From: Pseudomonas migulae
GTDB lineage: Bacteria > Pseudomonadota > Gammaproteobacteria > Pseudomonadales > Pseudomonadaceae
DNA length: 64,000 bases
Direction of reading: 5' to 3'
Assembly: GCF_024169315.1 (NCBI RefSeq)
Contig: NZ_JALJWR010000001.1
Span: 62,001 to 126,000, forward strand
The notes below the pieces were generated by a model, which was not told where the DNA came from, did no database searches, and saw nothing but the letters and a program-made list of their open reading frames with translations. Below, piece by piece: positions 27,252-35,780 of the stretch; the stretch's first letter is position 1; the number at the start of each line of letters is the position of its first letter. The position numbers and the translations under genes were made by a program.

Positions 27252-27899
27252 TCAGTCCAGGCGCTCCGGGTAGGTCACCACCAGATACGCCACCGCTTCA
27301 CTGTCCGCCGGGTTGCGATAGCGGTGGGGCTGGTCGGCATAAAACAGAATCGAATCGCCGGTGGAAAGCAGGTAGCGTTCATCGTTGACGCTGATTTCCA
27401 GCACGCCCTGTGACACCACCAGATTCTCCTGCACGCCTGGGCCGTGACCCTCGGATACGTCCTCACCCAACGGACTCAGGCGCAGTTCGTAAAACTCCGA
27501 TTGGCGCGCCACGTCGAACGGAAACAGCGCCCGGCTGACGAAAGCACCGCTGGCGCTGACCAGGCGTTTGCTCTGGTTCGCCGACAACACCGCCACTCCT
27601 TCGAACGCCCGATGTTCCAGAAACGCGGCCACCGACACCTTCAAGCCTTTGGCGATCTTGCACAGCACTTTGATCGAGGGAACGCTGCGTCCGGATTCGA
27701 TCTGCGCCAGCATCGCCCGACTCACACCGCAACTCCGCGCGAGGGCATCGAGGGACAGATGACGCTTGCCGCGCAAACGCTGCAGGTTTTGCGCGACCCG
27801 CTCGCAGATCGGGTCCTCCTCCAGCGACTCCAGAGTATTCAGGTCCAGCACGGGTTCGTCGGCGCTCGCCAGAAAGCGCGAGGGTTCACGGCTGTTCAC
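27252..27899 (-). CDS. XRE-cupin transcriptional regulator
   Basis: A 215-residue regulator. After a ~35-residue leader comes an HTH_3 domain (NLQRLRGKRHLSLDALARSCGVSRAMLAQIESGRSVPSIKVLCKIA) and a C-terminal cupin barrel (QENLVVSQGVLEISVNDERYLLSTGDSILFYADQPHRYRNP). The start is GTG at 27899, and its G overlaps the stop of a small upstream gene (GTGA), so translation is coupled. The cupin probably senses a small ligand. It is unrelated in detail to the PuuR-like protein at 24147. The nearby divergent ABC binding protein at 28368 is one candidate target. Confidence 0.88.
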   Translation of the reverse strand: MNSREPSRFLASADEPVLDLNTLESLEEDPICERVAQNLQRLRGKRHLSLDALARSCGVSRAMLAQIESGRSVPSIKVLCKIAKGLKVSVAAFLEHRAFEGVAVLSANQSKRLVSASGAFVSRALFPFDVARQSEFYELRLSPLGEDVSEGHGPGVQENLVVSQGVLEISVNDERYLLSTGDSILFYADQPHRYRNPADSEAVAYLVVTYPERLD

Positions 27900-28057
27900 G
27901 CCTGACGGGTCCCTGTCGAATCAGCAGGCTGTACCCATTGAAAAGCCTGTAAACCGGCATTCCGAGCGTACATCTCCCACATGGCCCGTGCCCGTTGCTG
28001 AGCCTGTTTGCGTTTGTGGCGGCTGACGAAATCGATAACGTTGGCAGTCGGATTCAT
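27896..28057 (-). CDS. 53-residue basic protein coupled to the XRE-cupin regulator
   Basis: An ATG at 28057 opens 53 codons reading MNPTANVIDFVSRHKRKQAQ and on to a QWVQPADSTGTRQA end. Its TGA overlaps the GTG start of the XRE-cupin gene by 4 bp. The middle is a basic amphipathic helix (RHKRKQAQQRARAMWEMYARNAG). There is no signal peptide. The coupling and the clean reading argue it is real; it might be a leader peptide controlling the regulator or a small partner protein. No family recognised. Confidence 0.6.
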   Translation of the reverse strand: MNPTANVIDFVSRHKRKQAQQRARAMWEMYARNAGLQAFQWVQPADSTGTRQA

Positions 28058-28367
28058 AGGGCACTTCACTGTCGTGATGAATGACGGAATGGCTTGAGAC
28101 TACGCGGATATTTTTATAACGATAAATACTGATTTTATATTTATTAATTCCTTTTGGTTATCTTTGATGTCGTCTTCAGGAGCCTCGCGACAGGCAATTG
28201 GATCAGCCTGCAAGCGCAGAGCTTAGGGAGCAATGCAAAGGTTTAAGCTAATGCGAAAATGATATTTATTTGTGATTTTTAAGATCGATTAGCTTTATGG
28301 CTCAACGGAGCGCTGCATTTGGGTGTCGCGCTTTTTTTGCGTATGGGTCACTCACAGCGAGATTTTC
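28058..28367. promoter_or_regulatory. AT-rich divergent intergenic region
   Basis: These 310 bp separate the small-gene/XRE-cupin unit from the binding protein at 28368. A perfect ATAAATA-N9-TATTTAT dyad (28122-28144) sits in the AT-rich part and could be an operator, though low complexity makes chance likely. I see no gene. Confidence 0.4.
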
Positions 28368-29387
28368 ATGGCGATTCCCCACAAGCGTTCAGCGTTGACC
28401 TTATTGGCGGCCTCTATAGCCGCGGTCAGCGCGTTACTCAGTCCCGGTGCGCAGGCTGAAGGCAAGATCAGCATCGCCCAGCAATTCGGTATCGGTTACC
28501 TGATTCTGGATGTGGTTCGCGATCAGCAGCTCATCGAGAAACACGGCAAGGCACAGGGCCTGGACATCAAGGTCGACTGGAACAGCATCTCCGGTGCCAC
28601 GGCGATGAATGAAGCGCTGTTGGCCGGTGCGCTGGATGTGGTATCGGCAGGCGTGCCGCCAATGCTGACTATCTGGGATCGAACCAAGGGTAAACAGAAC
28701 GTCAAGGCCATCGCCTCGCTGGGCTCGATGCCCAATTACCTGCTGACCAACAACCCCAATGTGAAAAGCCTGAAAGATTTCACCGAGAAGGATCGCATTG
28801 CCGTGCCGGCGGCCGGGGTAGGGTTCCAGTCGCGCACCTTGCAGATCGAAACGGCCAGGCAGTTTGGCAATGAGCACTACAAGAAATTCGATGACATCTC
28901 GATCAGCCTGGCCCACCCGGATGCGACGGCGGCGCTGATCGCCGGCGGTTCTGAAATCAACTCACACTTTTCCAGCCCGCCGTTCCAGTACCAGGAACTG
29001 CAGAACCCCAACGTACACAAGGTGCTGAGTTCCTACGACGTGTTGGGCGGGCAGGCCACGTTCAACGTGCTGTACACCACGGAAAAATTCCACGACGAAA
29101 ACCCGAAGACCTACAAGGCGTTTTACGACGCGCTTGCCGAAGCGGAAAAAATCATCAAGGCCGACAAGTCCGCCGCCGCCCAGACCTACATCCGCGTTGA
29201 GCAATCGAAGTTGTCCCTGCCGCTGGTTGAGCAAATCGTCAACGACCCCGAAATCAACTTTACGGTGGTGCCGCAGCGCACCGCGATCTACGCCGAAAAA
29301 CTGCAGGAGTTGGGCGTACTGAAAAACCGGGCGGCCAGCTGGAAGGAGTACTTTTTCGAAGAGGCGCACGGTGGCGCGGGTAGCTGA
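28368..29387 (+). CDS. ABC transporter substrate-binding protein (NMT1/taurine/sulfonate-like)
   Basis: A 339-residue periplasmic binding protein. The start at 28368 gives a proper Sec signal (MAIPHKRSALTLLAASIAAVSALLSPGAQAE, cleavage about residue 30). Mature motifs are QQFGIGYLILDVVRDQQLIEK, LLAGALDVVSAGVPPML (substrate loop) and an IAVPAAGVGFQSRTLQIE segment, characteristic of nitrate/sulfonate/taurine/thiamine-precursor receptors. No permease or ATPase gene follows; the next gene is a diguanylate cyclase. It may feed a transporter encoded elsewhere. Confidence 0.85.
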   Translation: MAIPHKRSALTLLAASIAAVSALLSPGAQAEGKISIAQQFGIGYLILDVVRDQQLIEKHGKAQGLDIKVDWNSISGATAMNEALLAGALDVVSAGVPPMLTIWDRTKGKQNVKAIASLGSMPNYLLTNNPNVKSLKDFTEKDRIAVPAAGVGFQSRTLQIETARQFGNEHYKKFDDISISLAHPDATAALIAGGSEINSHFSSPPFQYQELQNPNVHKVLSSYDVLGGQATFNVLYTTEKFHDENPKTYKAFYDALAEAEKIIKADKSAAAQTYIRVEQSKLSLPLVEQIVNDPEINFTVVPQRTAIYAEKLQELGVLKNRAASWKEYFFEEAHGGAGS

Positions 29388-29401
29388 GTCACCCCATCTT
29401 G

Positions 29402-29422
29402 CAGGAGCGAGCTTGCTCGCTA
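29402..29422. repeat. Single REP half-element
   Basis: CAGGAGCGAGCTTGCTCGCTA contains the AGCGAGC/GCTCGCT palindrome typical of a lone REP. It lies 14 bp after the binding-protein stop. Confidence 0.6.
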
Positions 29423-29518
29423 CTACAAGACCACACATTTGAGATGGCTGTTTGCCACGCGTCTGGTTATGCTCGCAACGTTTTGCATTTGCCAATCATT
29501 AACAACCACAGTGATGAA

Positions 29519-30559
29519 ATGAGCCAAATAGAGACGCGTGCGACTGCCCTGGCGCTGTATCCGGAAGATTCCCGCGAGGCTGCGGCGCTGCTCAAACAAG
29601 CCATCCCGCTGATGGTGCGTCACAACATCCCGCCCAATCCGGTGCATTACGCGCTCTGGTACACCTACAGCAAAGGCCTGGACCCCGAGCTCAATCGTCA
29701 TCTGGACCGGGTGGTCAAGGACTTCGATTGTTTCCCGCCAGAATCCGCCACGCGCCTGTTTCGCGACTACATCATTCGCGACGAGTTGGCGGAGGCCCGC
29801 GCCGGGCAGCAGCAGGCAATCAATCTGGTGGATGACATGCAGCGCGATGTTTCGCGCAGCGTCGAGGGCAACCTCAACTTTCAAAACAGCCTGGGACGTT
29901 GCCTGGAAATGCTTGAGTTACCCGCCGACGAGCGTTTGCCGGATATTTTGAGCGAGCTGCAACAGAGCACCCAGCTCATGCAGAACCAGCAGGAACGCTT
30001 CCTCACCCAATTGCACTCGGCCCAGAACGAGATCAAAAGCCTGCGCAGCAAGCTTGAACGGGCACAACTGGCGGCGACGCTCGATGGCCTGACCGAGCTG
30101 CTCAACCGCAGCGCCTTCAGCCGTTTGCTGGAGCAGGCGCTGACCAATACGGCCCGGGGCGTGGCGCTGGTCATGCTGGATATCGATCACTTCAAGCAAT
30201 TCAATGACCAGTACGGCCATCCGTTGGGCGACCGGGTCCTGCAACATGTCGGGCAAGTCCTGCGCAGTTCGTTGCCGCCCCACGCCACAGCGGCGCGTTA
30301 CGGTGGCGAGGAGTTCTGCGTGATTCTGGAACACTGCGCCGACCTGGCGAGTGCCGGGGTGTTTGCCGAGCAACTGCGAGTGAAAGTCCAGTCATTGCGG
30401 ATCAAGGCGCGTGTCGACGGCAAAGTACTCGACACGATCACCGCGTCGTTTGGCGTGGCCTTCGCGCAATCCGGCGAGAGTCTCGACAGCCTGGTGACCC
30501 GCGCCGATGACGCGCTCTACCAGGCCAAGCGCAACGGGCGTAACCGGGTGAACAGCTAG
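29519..30559 (+). CDS. Diguanylate cyclase with GGDEF domain
   Basis: A 346-residue cytoplasmic protein. Residues 1-150 are a helical sensory region without membrane segments; residues ~150-190 form a coiled coil (QQERFLTQLHSAQNEIKSLRSKLERAQLAATLDGLTELLNR). The C-terminal GGDEF domain is complete: DGLTELLNR, the DIDHFKQFND metal-binding segment and the active GGEEF signature. The RxxD inhibitory site five residues before GGEEF is absent (HATAARY), so product inhibition is probably lost. ATG 29519 is used; an upstream in-frame ATG at 29444 is possible. Product: c-di-GMP. Confidence 0.9.
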   Translation: MSQIETRATALALYPEDSREAAALLKQAIPLMVRHNIPPNPVHYALWYTYSKGLDPELNRHLDRVVKDFDCFPPESATRLFRDYIIRDELAEARAGQQQAINLVDDMQRDVSRSVEGNLNFQNSLGRCLEMLELPADERLPDILSELQQSTQLMQNQQERFLTQLHSAQNEIKSLRSKLERAQLAATLDGLTELLNRSAFSRLLEQALTNTARGVALVMLDIDHFKQFNDQYGHPLGDRVLQHVGQVLRSSLPPHATAARYGGEEFCVILEHCADLASAGVFAEQLRVKVQSLRIKARVDGKVLDTITASFGVAFAQSGESLDSLVTRADDALYQAKRNGRNRVNS

Positions 30560-30569
30560 TCGAGCATTT

Positions 30570-31166
30570 TCAAGCCACAGGCCCGATCCATTTGGTGACG
30601 GTCGGCGCTTGCCACTGCTCAAGCGCGTCGATCAGTGCCACCGGGTCGTTGTCGAGAATCAGCATCTCGCTGTGCTCGGCTTTCATGAAGCCTTCCTTCA
30701 CTGCGTGGTCGAACAGGCTGCGCACCGGGTTGAAAAAATCGCCGATGTTCAGGCAGGCGACGCCTTTGTGGTGTTCGCCCAGTTGAGTCAGGGTCGCTGC
30801 CTCAAACAACTCTTCAAACGTCCCCAGCCCGCCGGGCAGTGCAATGAAGGCGTCCGCCGACTCACTCATGCGCGCCTTGCGGCTGCGCATGTCGGGCGTC
30901 ACTTCGTGGCGGGTCAGGCCGCGGTGAAGATGCCCGAGGTCGAACAGCAGGCGCGTAATGATGCCGACCACTTCACCGCCTTCGGCGAGCACGGTGTCGG
31001 CCATGACGCCCATCAATCCCTTGTCGGTGCCGCCGTAGACCAGTTGTATGCCGCGCTTGGCGATCTCGCGACCCAAGGCCTGGGCGCCTGCAACGTAGTC
31101 GGGGTTGAAGCCGAAGTTGGAGCCGGAAAACACGGCAATGCTGCGAAGGGGAGGAGGGGTGGGCAT
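30570..31166 (-). CDS. LOG-family protein (cytokinin/nucleotide phosphoribohydrolase type)
   Basis: A 198-residue Rossmann-like protein with the LOG signature PGGLGTFEELFE (family pattern PGGxGTxxE) and the upstream RSRKARM arginine cluster. It starts IAVFSGSNFGFNPDYV. Family members hydrolyse nucleoside 5'-monophosphates at the N-glycosidic bond; in bacteria they are mostly annotated as TIGR00730 proteins. It is convergent with the GGDEF gene, 10 bp apart. Confidence 0.9.
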   Translation of the reverse strand: MPTPPPLRSIAVFSGSNFGFNPDYVAGAQALGREIAKRGIQLVYGGTDKGLMGVMADTVLAEGGEVVGIITRLLFDLGHLHRGLTRHEVTPDMRSRKARMSESADAFIALPGGLGTFEELFEAATLTQLGEHHKGVACLNIGDFFNPVRSLFDHAVKEGFMKAEHSEMLILDNDPVALIDALEQWQAPTVTKWIGPVA

Positions 31167-31272
31167 CGGTTTTCTTCCGGTGAGGTTAAACGCTCATGAT
31201 GCGATGCCCCGGCGAGGGCAGACAGGTCCAAGATCGGGCTGCCGGATTGGGCCATGATCCCGGCCGCGACCC

Positions 31273-32691
31273 TCACATCAACGCCAGTATCCGTTTCCCC
31301 AACTGCTCGGCGGTGTCCTCTGAATCGATGTTGGCAAACCCGAGCAGCAACGCGGAATCGGTCTCGCCACGGACGCGCCAGTCGGTCAGCGCCTCGGCGT
31401 AGATGCCGGCCGCCAGCAGGCGCTCGACCAACGCGCGGTCGGACAGTGGTGCCGTCAATCGCAGGATCAGGTGCATGCCGCCGGGCTGTGGATCGATGCG
31501 AATGCGATCGCCCAGGGCTTTCTTCAGTCCGCGCGCGGTGGCTTCCCGGCGTTCGCCATAGAGTTTGCGCATGCGCTGGATATGGCGCGCGAAATGGCCC
31601 TCGGTCAGGAACGTGGTGACGATGGCTTGCGTCAGTTCCGGACAGCCGCCGAGGAAGGTTTCGCTGACGTGTTCGAAGCGTTCGACCTGCGCCGGCGGCA
31701 CCACCAGGTACGAAAGGCGGATGCCCGGAAACAGCACCTTGCTGAACGTGCCGGCATAGAGCACGCGGCCATCGCGGTCCAGGCTCTTCAGTGCGGGCAA
31801 CGGCCGGCTGACGTAGCGGTACTCGCCGTCGTAATCGTCCTCGACAATCCAGGCCTGTTGCCGGGCCGCCCACTCAAGCAATTCCAGCCTTCGCGGCAGC
31901 GACAGCGACACGCACAGCGGGCTTTGATGCGCCGGTGTGACGATGGCCGCCCGCGCGTCCAATGCGCTGTTCACCCCTAGTGCGACCTGCATGCCGTCCT
32001 GATCGACCGGCACCGGGGCCACTTCGATCTGCAGATGCGCCAGCAATTGTCGGGTCGGCAGGTAGCCGGGGTCTTCGACAAGCACACGGTCCCCGGGTTT
32101 GAGCAATGCGTGGGCGATCAGCGCCAGGGTGTTGCGGTAGCCCGAGGTGATGAACACTTGTGCGGGCGAGCAGGTAATTCCCCGCGCGACCTGCAGGTAA
32201 GTGGCAATCGCGGTGCGCAACGATTCCAGCCCCAACACCGACGGATTGGCCATGTCCGGAATGCGCGTGGCGCGCACGCAGCGGGCACCGATCTGCGACC
32301 AGATCTTTCTCGGAAAGGCATCCAGCGCGGGCAAGGCCATTTGAAAGGGCAGCACCGGTGCCTTGTGCCTGATCGAGGTGCTGGCGGCAGCGTTGAAGGG
32401 TTGTTCCATGGGCGCGGAAGGCTTTCTGACGCTGATCCCCGGAGCCACCACCGTGCCGGCCTGACCCCGCGCCTGCAAATAGCCTTCCGCCGTCAGGAGG
32501 GAATACGCGGTGTCGATGGTGCCTCGCGCCAGGCCAAGTTCTTTCGCCAGCGCCCGGGCCGCCGGAATCCGGTCCCCGGGGGCGAGCAGTCCGTCGCTGA
32601 TCGCACCGCGGAACCGCCAGTAGATTTGCCGGTAGATCGGCTCCGGGGAGGCCGGATCAAGGGGTGAGAAGTGTTTGATTTGAAGGGTCAT
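31273..32691 (-). CDS. MocR/PdxR-type GntR-aminotransferase regulator
   Basis: A 472-residue PLP-binding regulator. A GntR winged helix (IYRQIYWRFRGAISDGLLAPGDRIPAARALAKELGLARGTIDTAYS) spans residues ~17-80 and is followed by a fold-type-I aminotransferase domain. That domain shows VEDPGY, IVEDDYDGEYRY and the PLP-lysine segment GTFSKVLFPGIRLSY. Such regulators control PLP-linked or redox genes. The ATG at 32691 is used; an upstream frame extends to 32763. Its 5' end overlaps azoR by 35 bp, so both are likely one transcript. A four-copy direct/inverted repeat beyond azoR (33371-33448) is its best candidate operator. Confidence 0.85.
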   Translation of the reverse strand: MTLQIKHFSPLDPASPEPIYRQIYWRFRGAISDGLLAPGDRIPAARALAKELGLARGTIDTAYSLLTAEGYLQARGQAGTVVAPGISVRKPSAPMEQPFNAAASTSIRHKAPVLPFQMALPALDAFPRKIWSQIGARCVRATRIPDMANPSVLGLESLRTAIATYLQVARGITCSPAQVFITSGYRNTLALIAHALLKPGDRVLVEDPGYLPTRQLLAHLQIEVAPVPVDQDGMQVALGVNSALDARAAIVTPAHQSPLCVSLSLPRRLELLEWAARQQAWIVEDDYDGEYRYVSRPLPALKSLDRDGRVLYAGTFSKVLFPGIRLSYLVVPPAQVERFEHVSETFLGGCPELTQAIVTTFLTEGHFARHIQRMRKLYGERREATARGLKKALGDRIRIDPQPGGMHLILRLTAPLSDRALVERLLAAGIYAEALTDWRVRGETDSALLLGFANIDSEDTAEQLGKRILALM

Positions 32692-33310
32692 CAGCCTCAA
32701 CCGAAAGGTTCGCAGAGAAATGGTCTCGTAGCGCCTGGCCCGCTTTGTTCCGGGCGGCGGCAACGGCGTCCGGCCCCATGGCGGTCCCCTCTACAGAGAA
32801 AAAATTCACGTCATGCAGTCCGATCATACCCAGCACGGCTTTCAGGTAGGGCGTCAGGAAATCCGGTTGACGCGGCGTCACCCCGGAAAACCTGCCGCCC
32901 GAGGACACCGCAACATACACCGGACGATCCCGCAGCAGGCTGGTTTTGCCTTGCGCGCCGACATTGAACGTGCGCCGGACGCGAGCGACATGATCGATCC
33001 AGAGCTTCAGCGTCGAGGGCACGGTGAAGTTATGCATCGGCGTTCCGATCACCAGCACATCGGCCTGTTGCAATTCCTCGATCAGTGCATCCGAACGGGC
33101 GATGGAGCCTGTCTCCGTGACGTCGGCGGACGCCTGTTGGGAAATCGCGTAAGGCTCATCGATAGCGGATAGCGCGTCACCACCCACCACCCGGTTGATC
33201 ACGGTTGCCGCTGGATGGGCCTTCAGCAAAAAACCAATGATGTTTTTCGACAGTCGATAACTTTCGGATGTTTCGCCGCGAGGGCTGCAGGTTACGTGGA
33301 GGATTTTCAT
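32657..33310 (-). CDS. azoR: FMN-dependent NADH-azoreductase/quinone reductase
   Basis: A 217-residue flavodoxin-like fold oxidoreductase. FMN-binding patterns are TCSPRGETSESYRLSKNII (phosphate loop at residues ~7-25), the GTPMHNFTVPSTLKLWIDH segment and the AVSSGG loop. AzoR proteins reduce quinones and azo compounds using NADH. It is slightly longer than usual (about 200 residues) by a C-terminal tail (SVEADDPSNQTLLTP) that overlaps the regulator gene. It is divergent from the AhpD-like gene at 33510, with a structured operator between them. Confidence 0.85.
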   Translation of the reverse strand: MKILHVTCSPRGETSESYRLSKNIIGFLLKAHPAATVINRVVGGDALSAIDEPYAISQQASADVTETGSIARSDALIEELQQADVLVIGTPMHNFTVPSTLKLWIDHVARVRRTFNVGAQGKTSLLRDRPVYVAVSSGGRFSGVTPRQPDFLTPYLKAVLGMIGLHDVNFFSVEGTAMGPDAVAAARNKAGQALRDHFSANLSVEADDPSNQTLLTP

Positions 33311-33370
33311 GATTCACCCGGTTTTCAGTGTGAGAGGGGAATCATTCTATGGAGCCGATGACCCAGGCCA

Positions 33371-33448
33371 AAGGTCCATGAATCGGGTTAATGACTGGGC
33401 CATGTTTGCAGGATCATGGCCCAGAACTCAAGGCCGATCATGGACCTT
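33371..33448. promoter_or_regulatory. Four-copy nested inverted/direct repeat operator
   Basis: Outer arms AAGGTCCATG (33371-33380) and CATGGACCTT (33439-33448) and inner arms CTGGGCCATG (33395-33404) and CATGGCCCAG (33415-33424) are both perfect 10-bp inverted repeats. Read as direct repeats, GG(T/G)CCATG recurs at 33373 and 33397 and GATCATGG at 33412 and 33436, each 24 bp apart. It lies between azoR (start 33310) and the AhpD-like gene (start 33510). Confidence 0.8.
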
Positions 33449-33509
33449 ATCAGCAAGGCCAAGAAGCGACACGATGGTGTCTCTCAATCAGCCATCACAA
33501 GGATTCATC

Positions 33510-33965
33510 ATGAGCAATCGTCTCGACTACGCCAAGGCTTCACCTGAAGGTTACAAGGCTTTCGGCGGGGTTTATGTCTACCTGCAGAACAGCGGCCTTT
33601 CCCACGAACTGATCGACCTGGTCTATCTGCGAGTGTCACAAATCAACGGCTGCGCCTTCTGCATCGACATGCATTCCCGCGATCTGGTCAAGCTCGGCGT
33701 CGGCGTGGAAAAACTGGTCCTGGTGCCGGTATGGCGTGACGCCGGTGCCGTCTTCAGTGCTCGCGAACGTGTCGCGCTGAACTGGGCTGAAACGGTGACC
33801 CGCGTCGCGGAAACCGGCGTTCCCGATGCCGACTATGCCGCCGCCGCTGCCGAATTCGGCGACAAGGAACTGGCGGACCTGACCTATGCAATCGGCCTGA
33901 TGAACGCATTCAACCGATTCGGCGTGACGTTCCGTGCGAAACCCGCCGCGGCCAACAACGCCTGA
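33510..33965 (+). CDS. AhpD-like carboxymuconolactone decarboxylase family protein
   Basis: A 151-residue CMD-family protein with the redox CxxC motif inside NGCAFCIDMH (about residues 46-55) and the following helix DLVKLGVGVEKL. The CxxC plus downstream His pattern is that of alkylhydroperoxidase-type members, suggesting thiol peroxidase or disulphide reductase activity rather than lactone decarboxylation. The start at 33510 follows AAGGA. Divergent azoR, a MocR regulator and the operator suggest a redox or electrophile response module. Confidence 0.85.
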   Translation: MSNRLDYAKASPEGYKAFGGVYVYLQNSGLSHELIDLVYLRVSQINGCAFCIDMHSRDLVKLGVGVEKLVLVPVWRDAGAVFSARERVALNWAETVTRVAETGVPDADYAAAAAEFGDKELADLTYAIGLMNAFNRFGVTFRAKPAAANNA

Positions 33966-34034
33966 GCATCCTCTTGAATCAGTAGCACCTGCCGGGCTGT
34001 CTGGCTCGGCGGGTCAACCAACGGAGCCCATATC

Positions 34035-34355
34035 ATGGCTTGGTCACTACTCGGCATCGCAGGCATTCTCGAAATCGCCTTCGCCTTCTTCATGAAGGGC
34101 TCGGATGGATTTACCCGATTGACCCCCGGACTGCTGGCAGCCGCGACCGGCCTGTCGAGTGTCTTCCTGCTTTCACTGTCGCTGCGAACATTGCCGGTGG
34201 GCACTGCCTACGCGGTGTGGACCGGGATTGGCGCGGCGGGCACCGCCATTCTGGGGATGGCGGTGTTGGGCGACTCCACCACACTGCTGCGGGTGTTGTG
34301 CATTGTTGTCATCCTGGGCGGCGTGATCGGCCTCAAACTGGTCTCGGGAAACTGA
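34035..34355 (+). CDS. SMR-family transporter, SugE/Gdx-like
   Basis: A 106-residue four-helix inner-membrane protein of the small multidrug resistance family. The essential helix-1 glutamate is in GILEIAFAFFMK (about residue 13), and helix 3 carries the conserved GTAYAVWTGIGAAGTA segment. The helix-1 sequence looks more like the guanidinium-exporting SugE/Gdx branch than EmrE, but some positions differ. It lies 69 bp downstream of the AhpD-like gene on the same strand and may be co-transcribed with it. Confidence 0.88.
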   Translation: MAWSLLGIAGILEIAFAFFMKGSDGFTRLTPGLLAAATGLSSVFLLSLSLRTLPVGTAYAVWTGIGAAGTAILGMAVLGDSTTLLRVLCIVVILGGVIGLKLVSGN

Positions 34356-34446
34356 GGCGGTTCCAATCAAGGCATTTTGCTGGCCCCGAAGCCTCAAAGT
34401 TACAGACAGAATCACTTTAATTTCAGGTGGTTAGGGCTGGCTTTAA

Positions 34447-34776
34447 ATGCGCAATGTATGGATCGCACTGATTTCGTTGGGCCTGGCGGGCAGCGCCGCC
34501 TCGGCCCAGGCCAAAGAGCTGCAAAGCAATGACCGGTATATGTGCAGCTGGGGCGCGGGCACCGCAGCAAGAGCCCAGGAACTCAAACTGGCGGGCGTTT
34601 CGCTGTACGCCGCCCGGCAGAAATTGCAGACCTTCAAGTTCAGCAAGCCGTGGATGCGCATGACGGCGATGGGGATTACCGAGCAAACCTACGACAGCCC
34701 GTCGCGGATCAAGCCCGCGGCGCTGCGGCAGAGTTTCTATGAAGATTGTGTACGCTTTAAGTTGGCGCGCAAATGA
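34447..34776 (+). CDS. Small secreted protein of unknown function
   Basis: A 109-residue protein with a Sec signal (MRNVWIALISLGLAGSAASAQAKE, cleavage near residue 22). The mature part has two Cys (YMCSWG and YEDCVRF) likely to pair in the periplasm, and patterns GTAARAQELKLAGVSLYAARQKLQ and MGITEQTYDSP that look conserved. It converges on the hydrolase gene (9 bp between stops). Function unknown. Confidence 0.75.
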   Translation: MRNVWIALISLGLAGSAASAQAKELQSNDRYMCSWGAGTAARAQELKLAGVSLYAARQKLQTFKFSKPWMRMTAMGITEQTYDSPSRIKPAALRQSFYEDCVRFKLARK

Positions 34777-34785
34777 TCGAGTGGG

Positions 34786-35574
34786 CTATAGCCCGTTCTC
34801 CATCAGCTTCAGGTACTCGGGGCTGTCGGAGATCGAATTGTGCCCCACGCCCGGAATCACTTTCAGGGTGGCCACACCTTTGGCGAAATGTTCGTAGAGT
34901 TTTTCCGTGCTTGAACGCGGGATGACTTCGTCCTGTTGGGCCGCCAGCAACAGTGTCGGAACCGAGATATGCGTGGCGTATTTCCATGATTCGAACTTGT
35001 CCTGCAGCAACCATTTCACCGGGAAAATCGGGTACTGGCGGACGGCGATGTCCTCAAGGCTGTTGTAGGGCGTGATCAGGATCAGTCGCGCGGCCGGGCG
35101 CTGGCTCGCGAGGCGCACGGCGACGCCCGAACCTAGGCTGCGGCCCACCACGGCAATGTGCGGATGAGTGTTGTAGACCTTGTCGAACAAGGTCATGGCA
35201 TCACGTGAAATCGCTTCCTCGGAAGGCGACCCGGTGCTGCCACCAAAACCCCGGTAATGCAGTAAATAGAGTGCGTGGTCGGGGAATGCCTGGGAGAACT
35301 CCGGCAGGTTTCGCGAAACGTCCTCGGCGTTGCCACCAAAATAGATCAATGCATTGGGCCCGGCGTGCGGTCTGACGCTGACCTGCACCTGTGCGTCTGC
35401 CACTGTCAGCGTCAGCAGCGTTTCGGGCGCTCCGAGCGCAGAGGGTTGCGGGAAGTAGATCAGGGCGCGCTGAAACACGAACAGCGCGACACATAGCGTC
35501 AGGTACAGCGCGACGACGATGACGACGATATACATCAGGGCGCGGGACATTCGGCTGGCGTTAGTGAGTGGCAT
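34786..35574 (-). CDS. Membrane-anchored alpha/beta hydrolase
   Basis: A 262-residue hydrolase with an N-terminal membrane anchor (ALMYIVVIVVALYLTLCVALFVFQRALIYFP), like the BEM46/YfhR group. The catalytic nucleophile elbow is VVGRSLGSGVAV (GxSxG, Ser about residue 146), the acid is in QQDEVIP and the His in GVGHNSIS. ATG 35574 is chosen; the open frame continues upstream to 35763 only by translating a REP element. The catalytic domain probably faces the periplasm, and the substrate is unknown. Confidence 0.82.
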   Translation of the reverse strand: MPLTNASRMSRALMYIVVIVVALYLTLCVALFVFQRALIYFPQPSALGAPETLLTLTVADAQVQVSVRPHAGPNALIYFGGNAEDVSRNLPEFSQAFPDHALYLLHYRGFGGSTGSPSEEAISRDAMTLFDKVYNTHPHIAVVGRSLGSGVAVRLASQRPAARLILITPYNSLEDIAVRQYPIFPVKWLLQDKFESWKYATHISVPTLLLAAQQDEVIPRSSTEKLYEHFAKGVATLKVIPGVGHNSISDSPEYLKLMENGL

Positions 35575-35718
35575 TGACTGCTCTGGGCCTGACGGCTGCG
35601 ACGGCTTGATCGCTGTCAGAGTGTAGTTGAACGACAGCGGGGCGCGCCGGGTCCGGGGTTTTTGGTGTCCGCTTGAGAAATTGTTCTCGGCGTGGACTTG
35701 CGGTGGTTCTCCGAACCC

Positions 35719-35750
35719 TTGTGGGAGCTGGCTTGCCAGCGATGGCGGTG
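35719..35750. repeat. REP variant, single copy
   Basis: TGTGGGAGCTGGCTTGCCAG is the AGCTGGCTTGCCAGC variant of the local REP core. It stands just upstream of the large palindrome copy A. Confidence 0.75.
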
Positions 35751-35780
35751 TGTCAGGTGACATGGATTTTGATGGTGTAC

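Noticed and set aside
28122..28144. ATAAATA-N9-TATTTAT dyad as a strong operator
   Set aside because: Seven-base A/T-only arms in an AT-rich spacer are easily due to chance; kept only as a note in the intergenic entry.
34786..35763. Longer start (35763) for the membrane-anchored hydrolase
   Set aside because: The extra 63 codons translate a REP element and polar filler; the membrane anchor begins right after the ATG at 35574.
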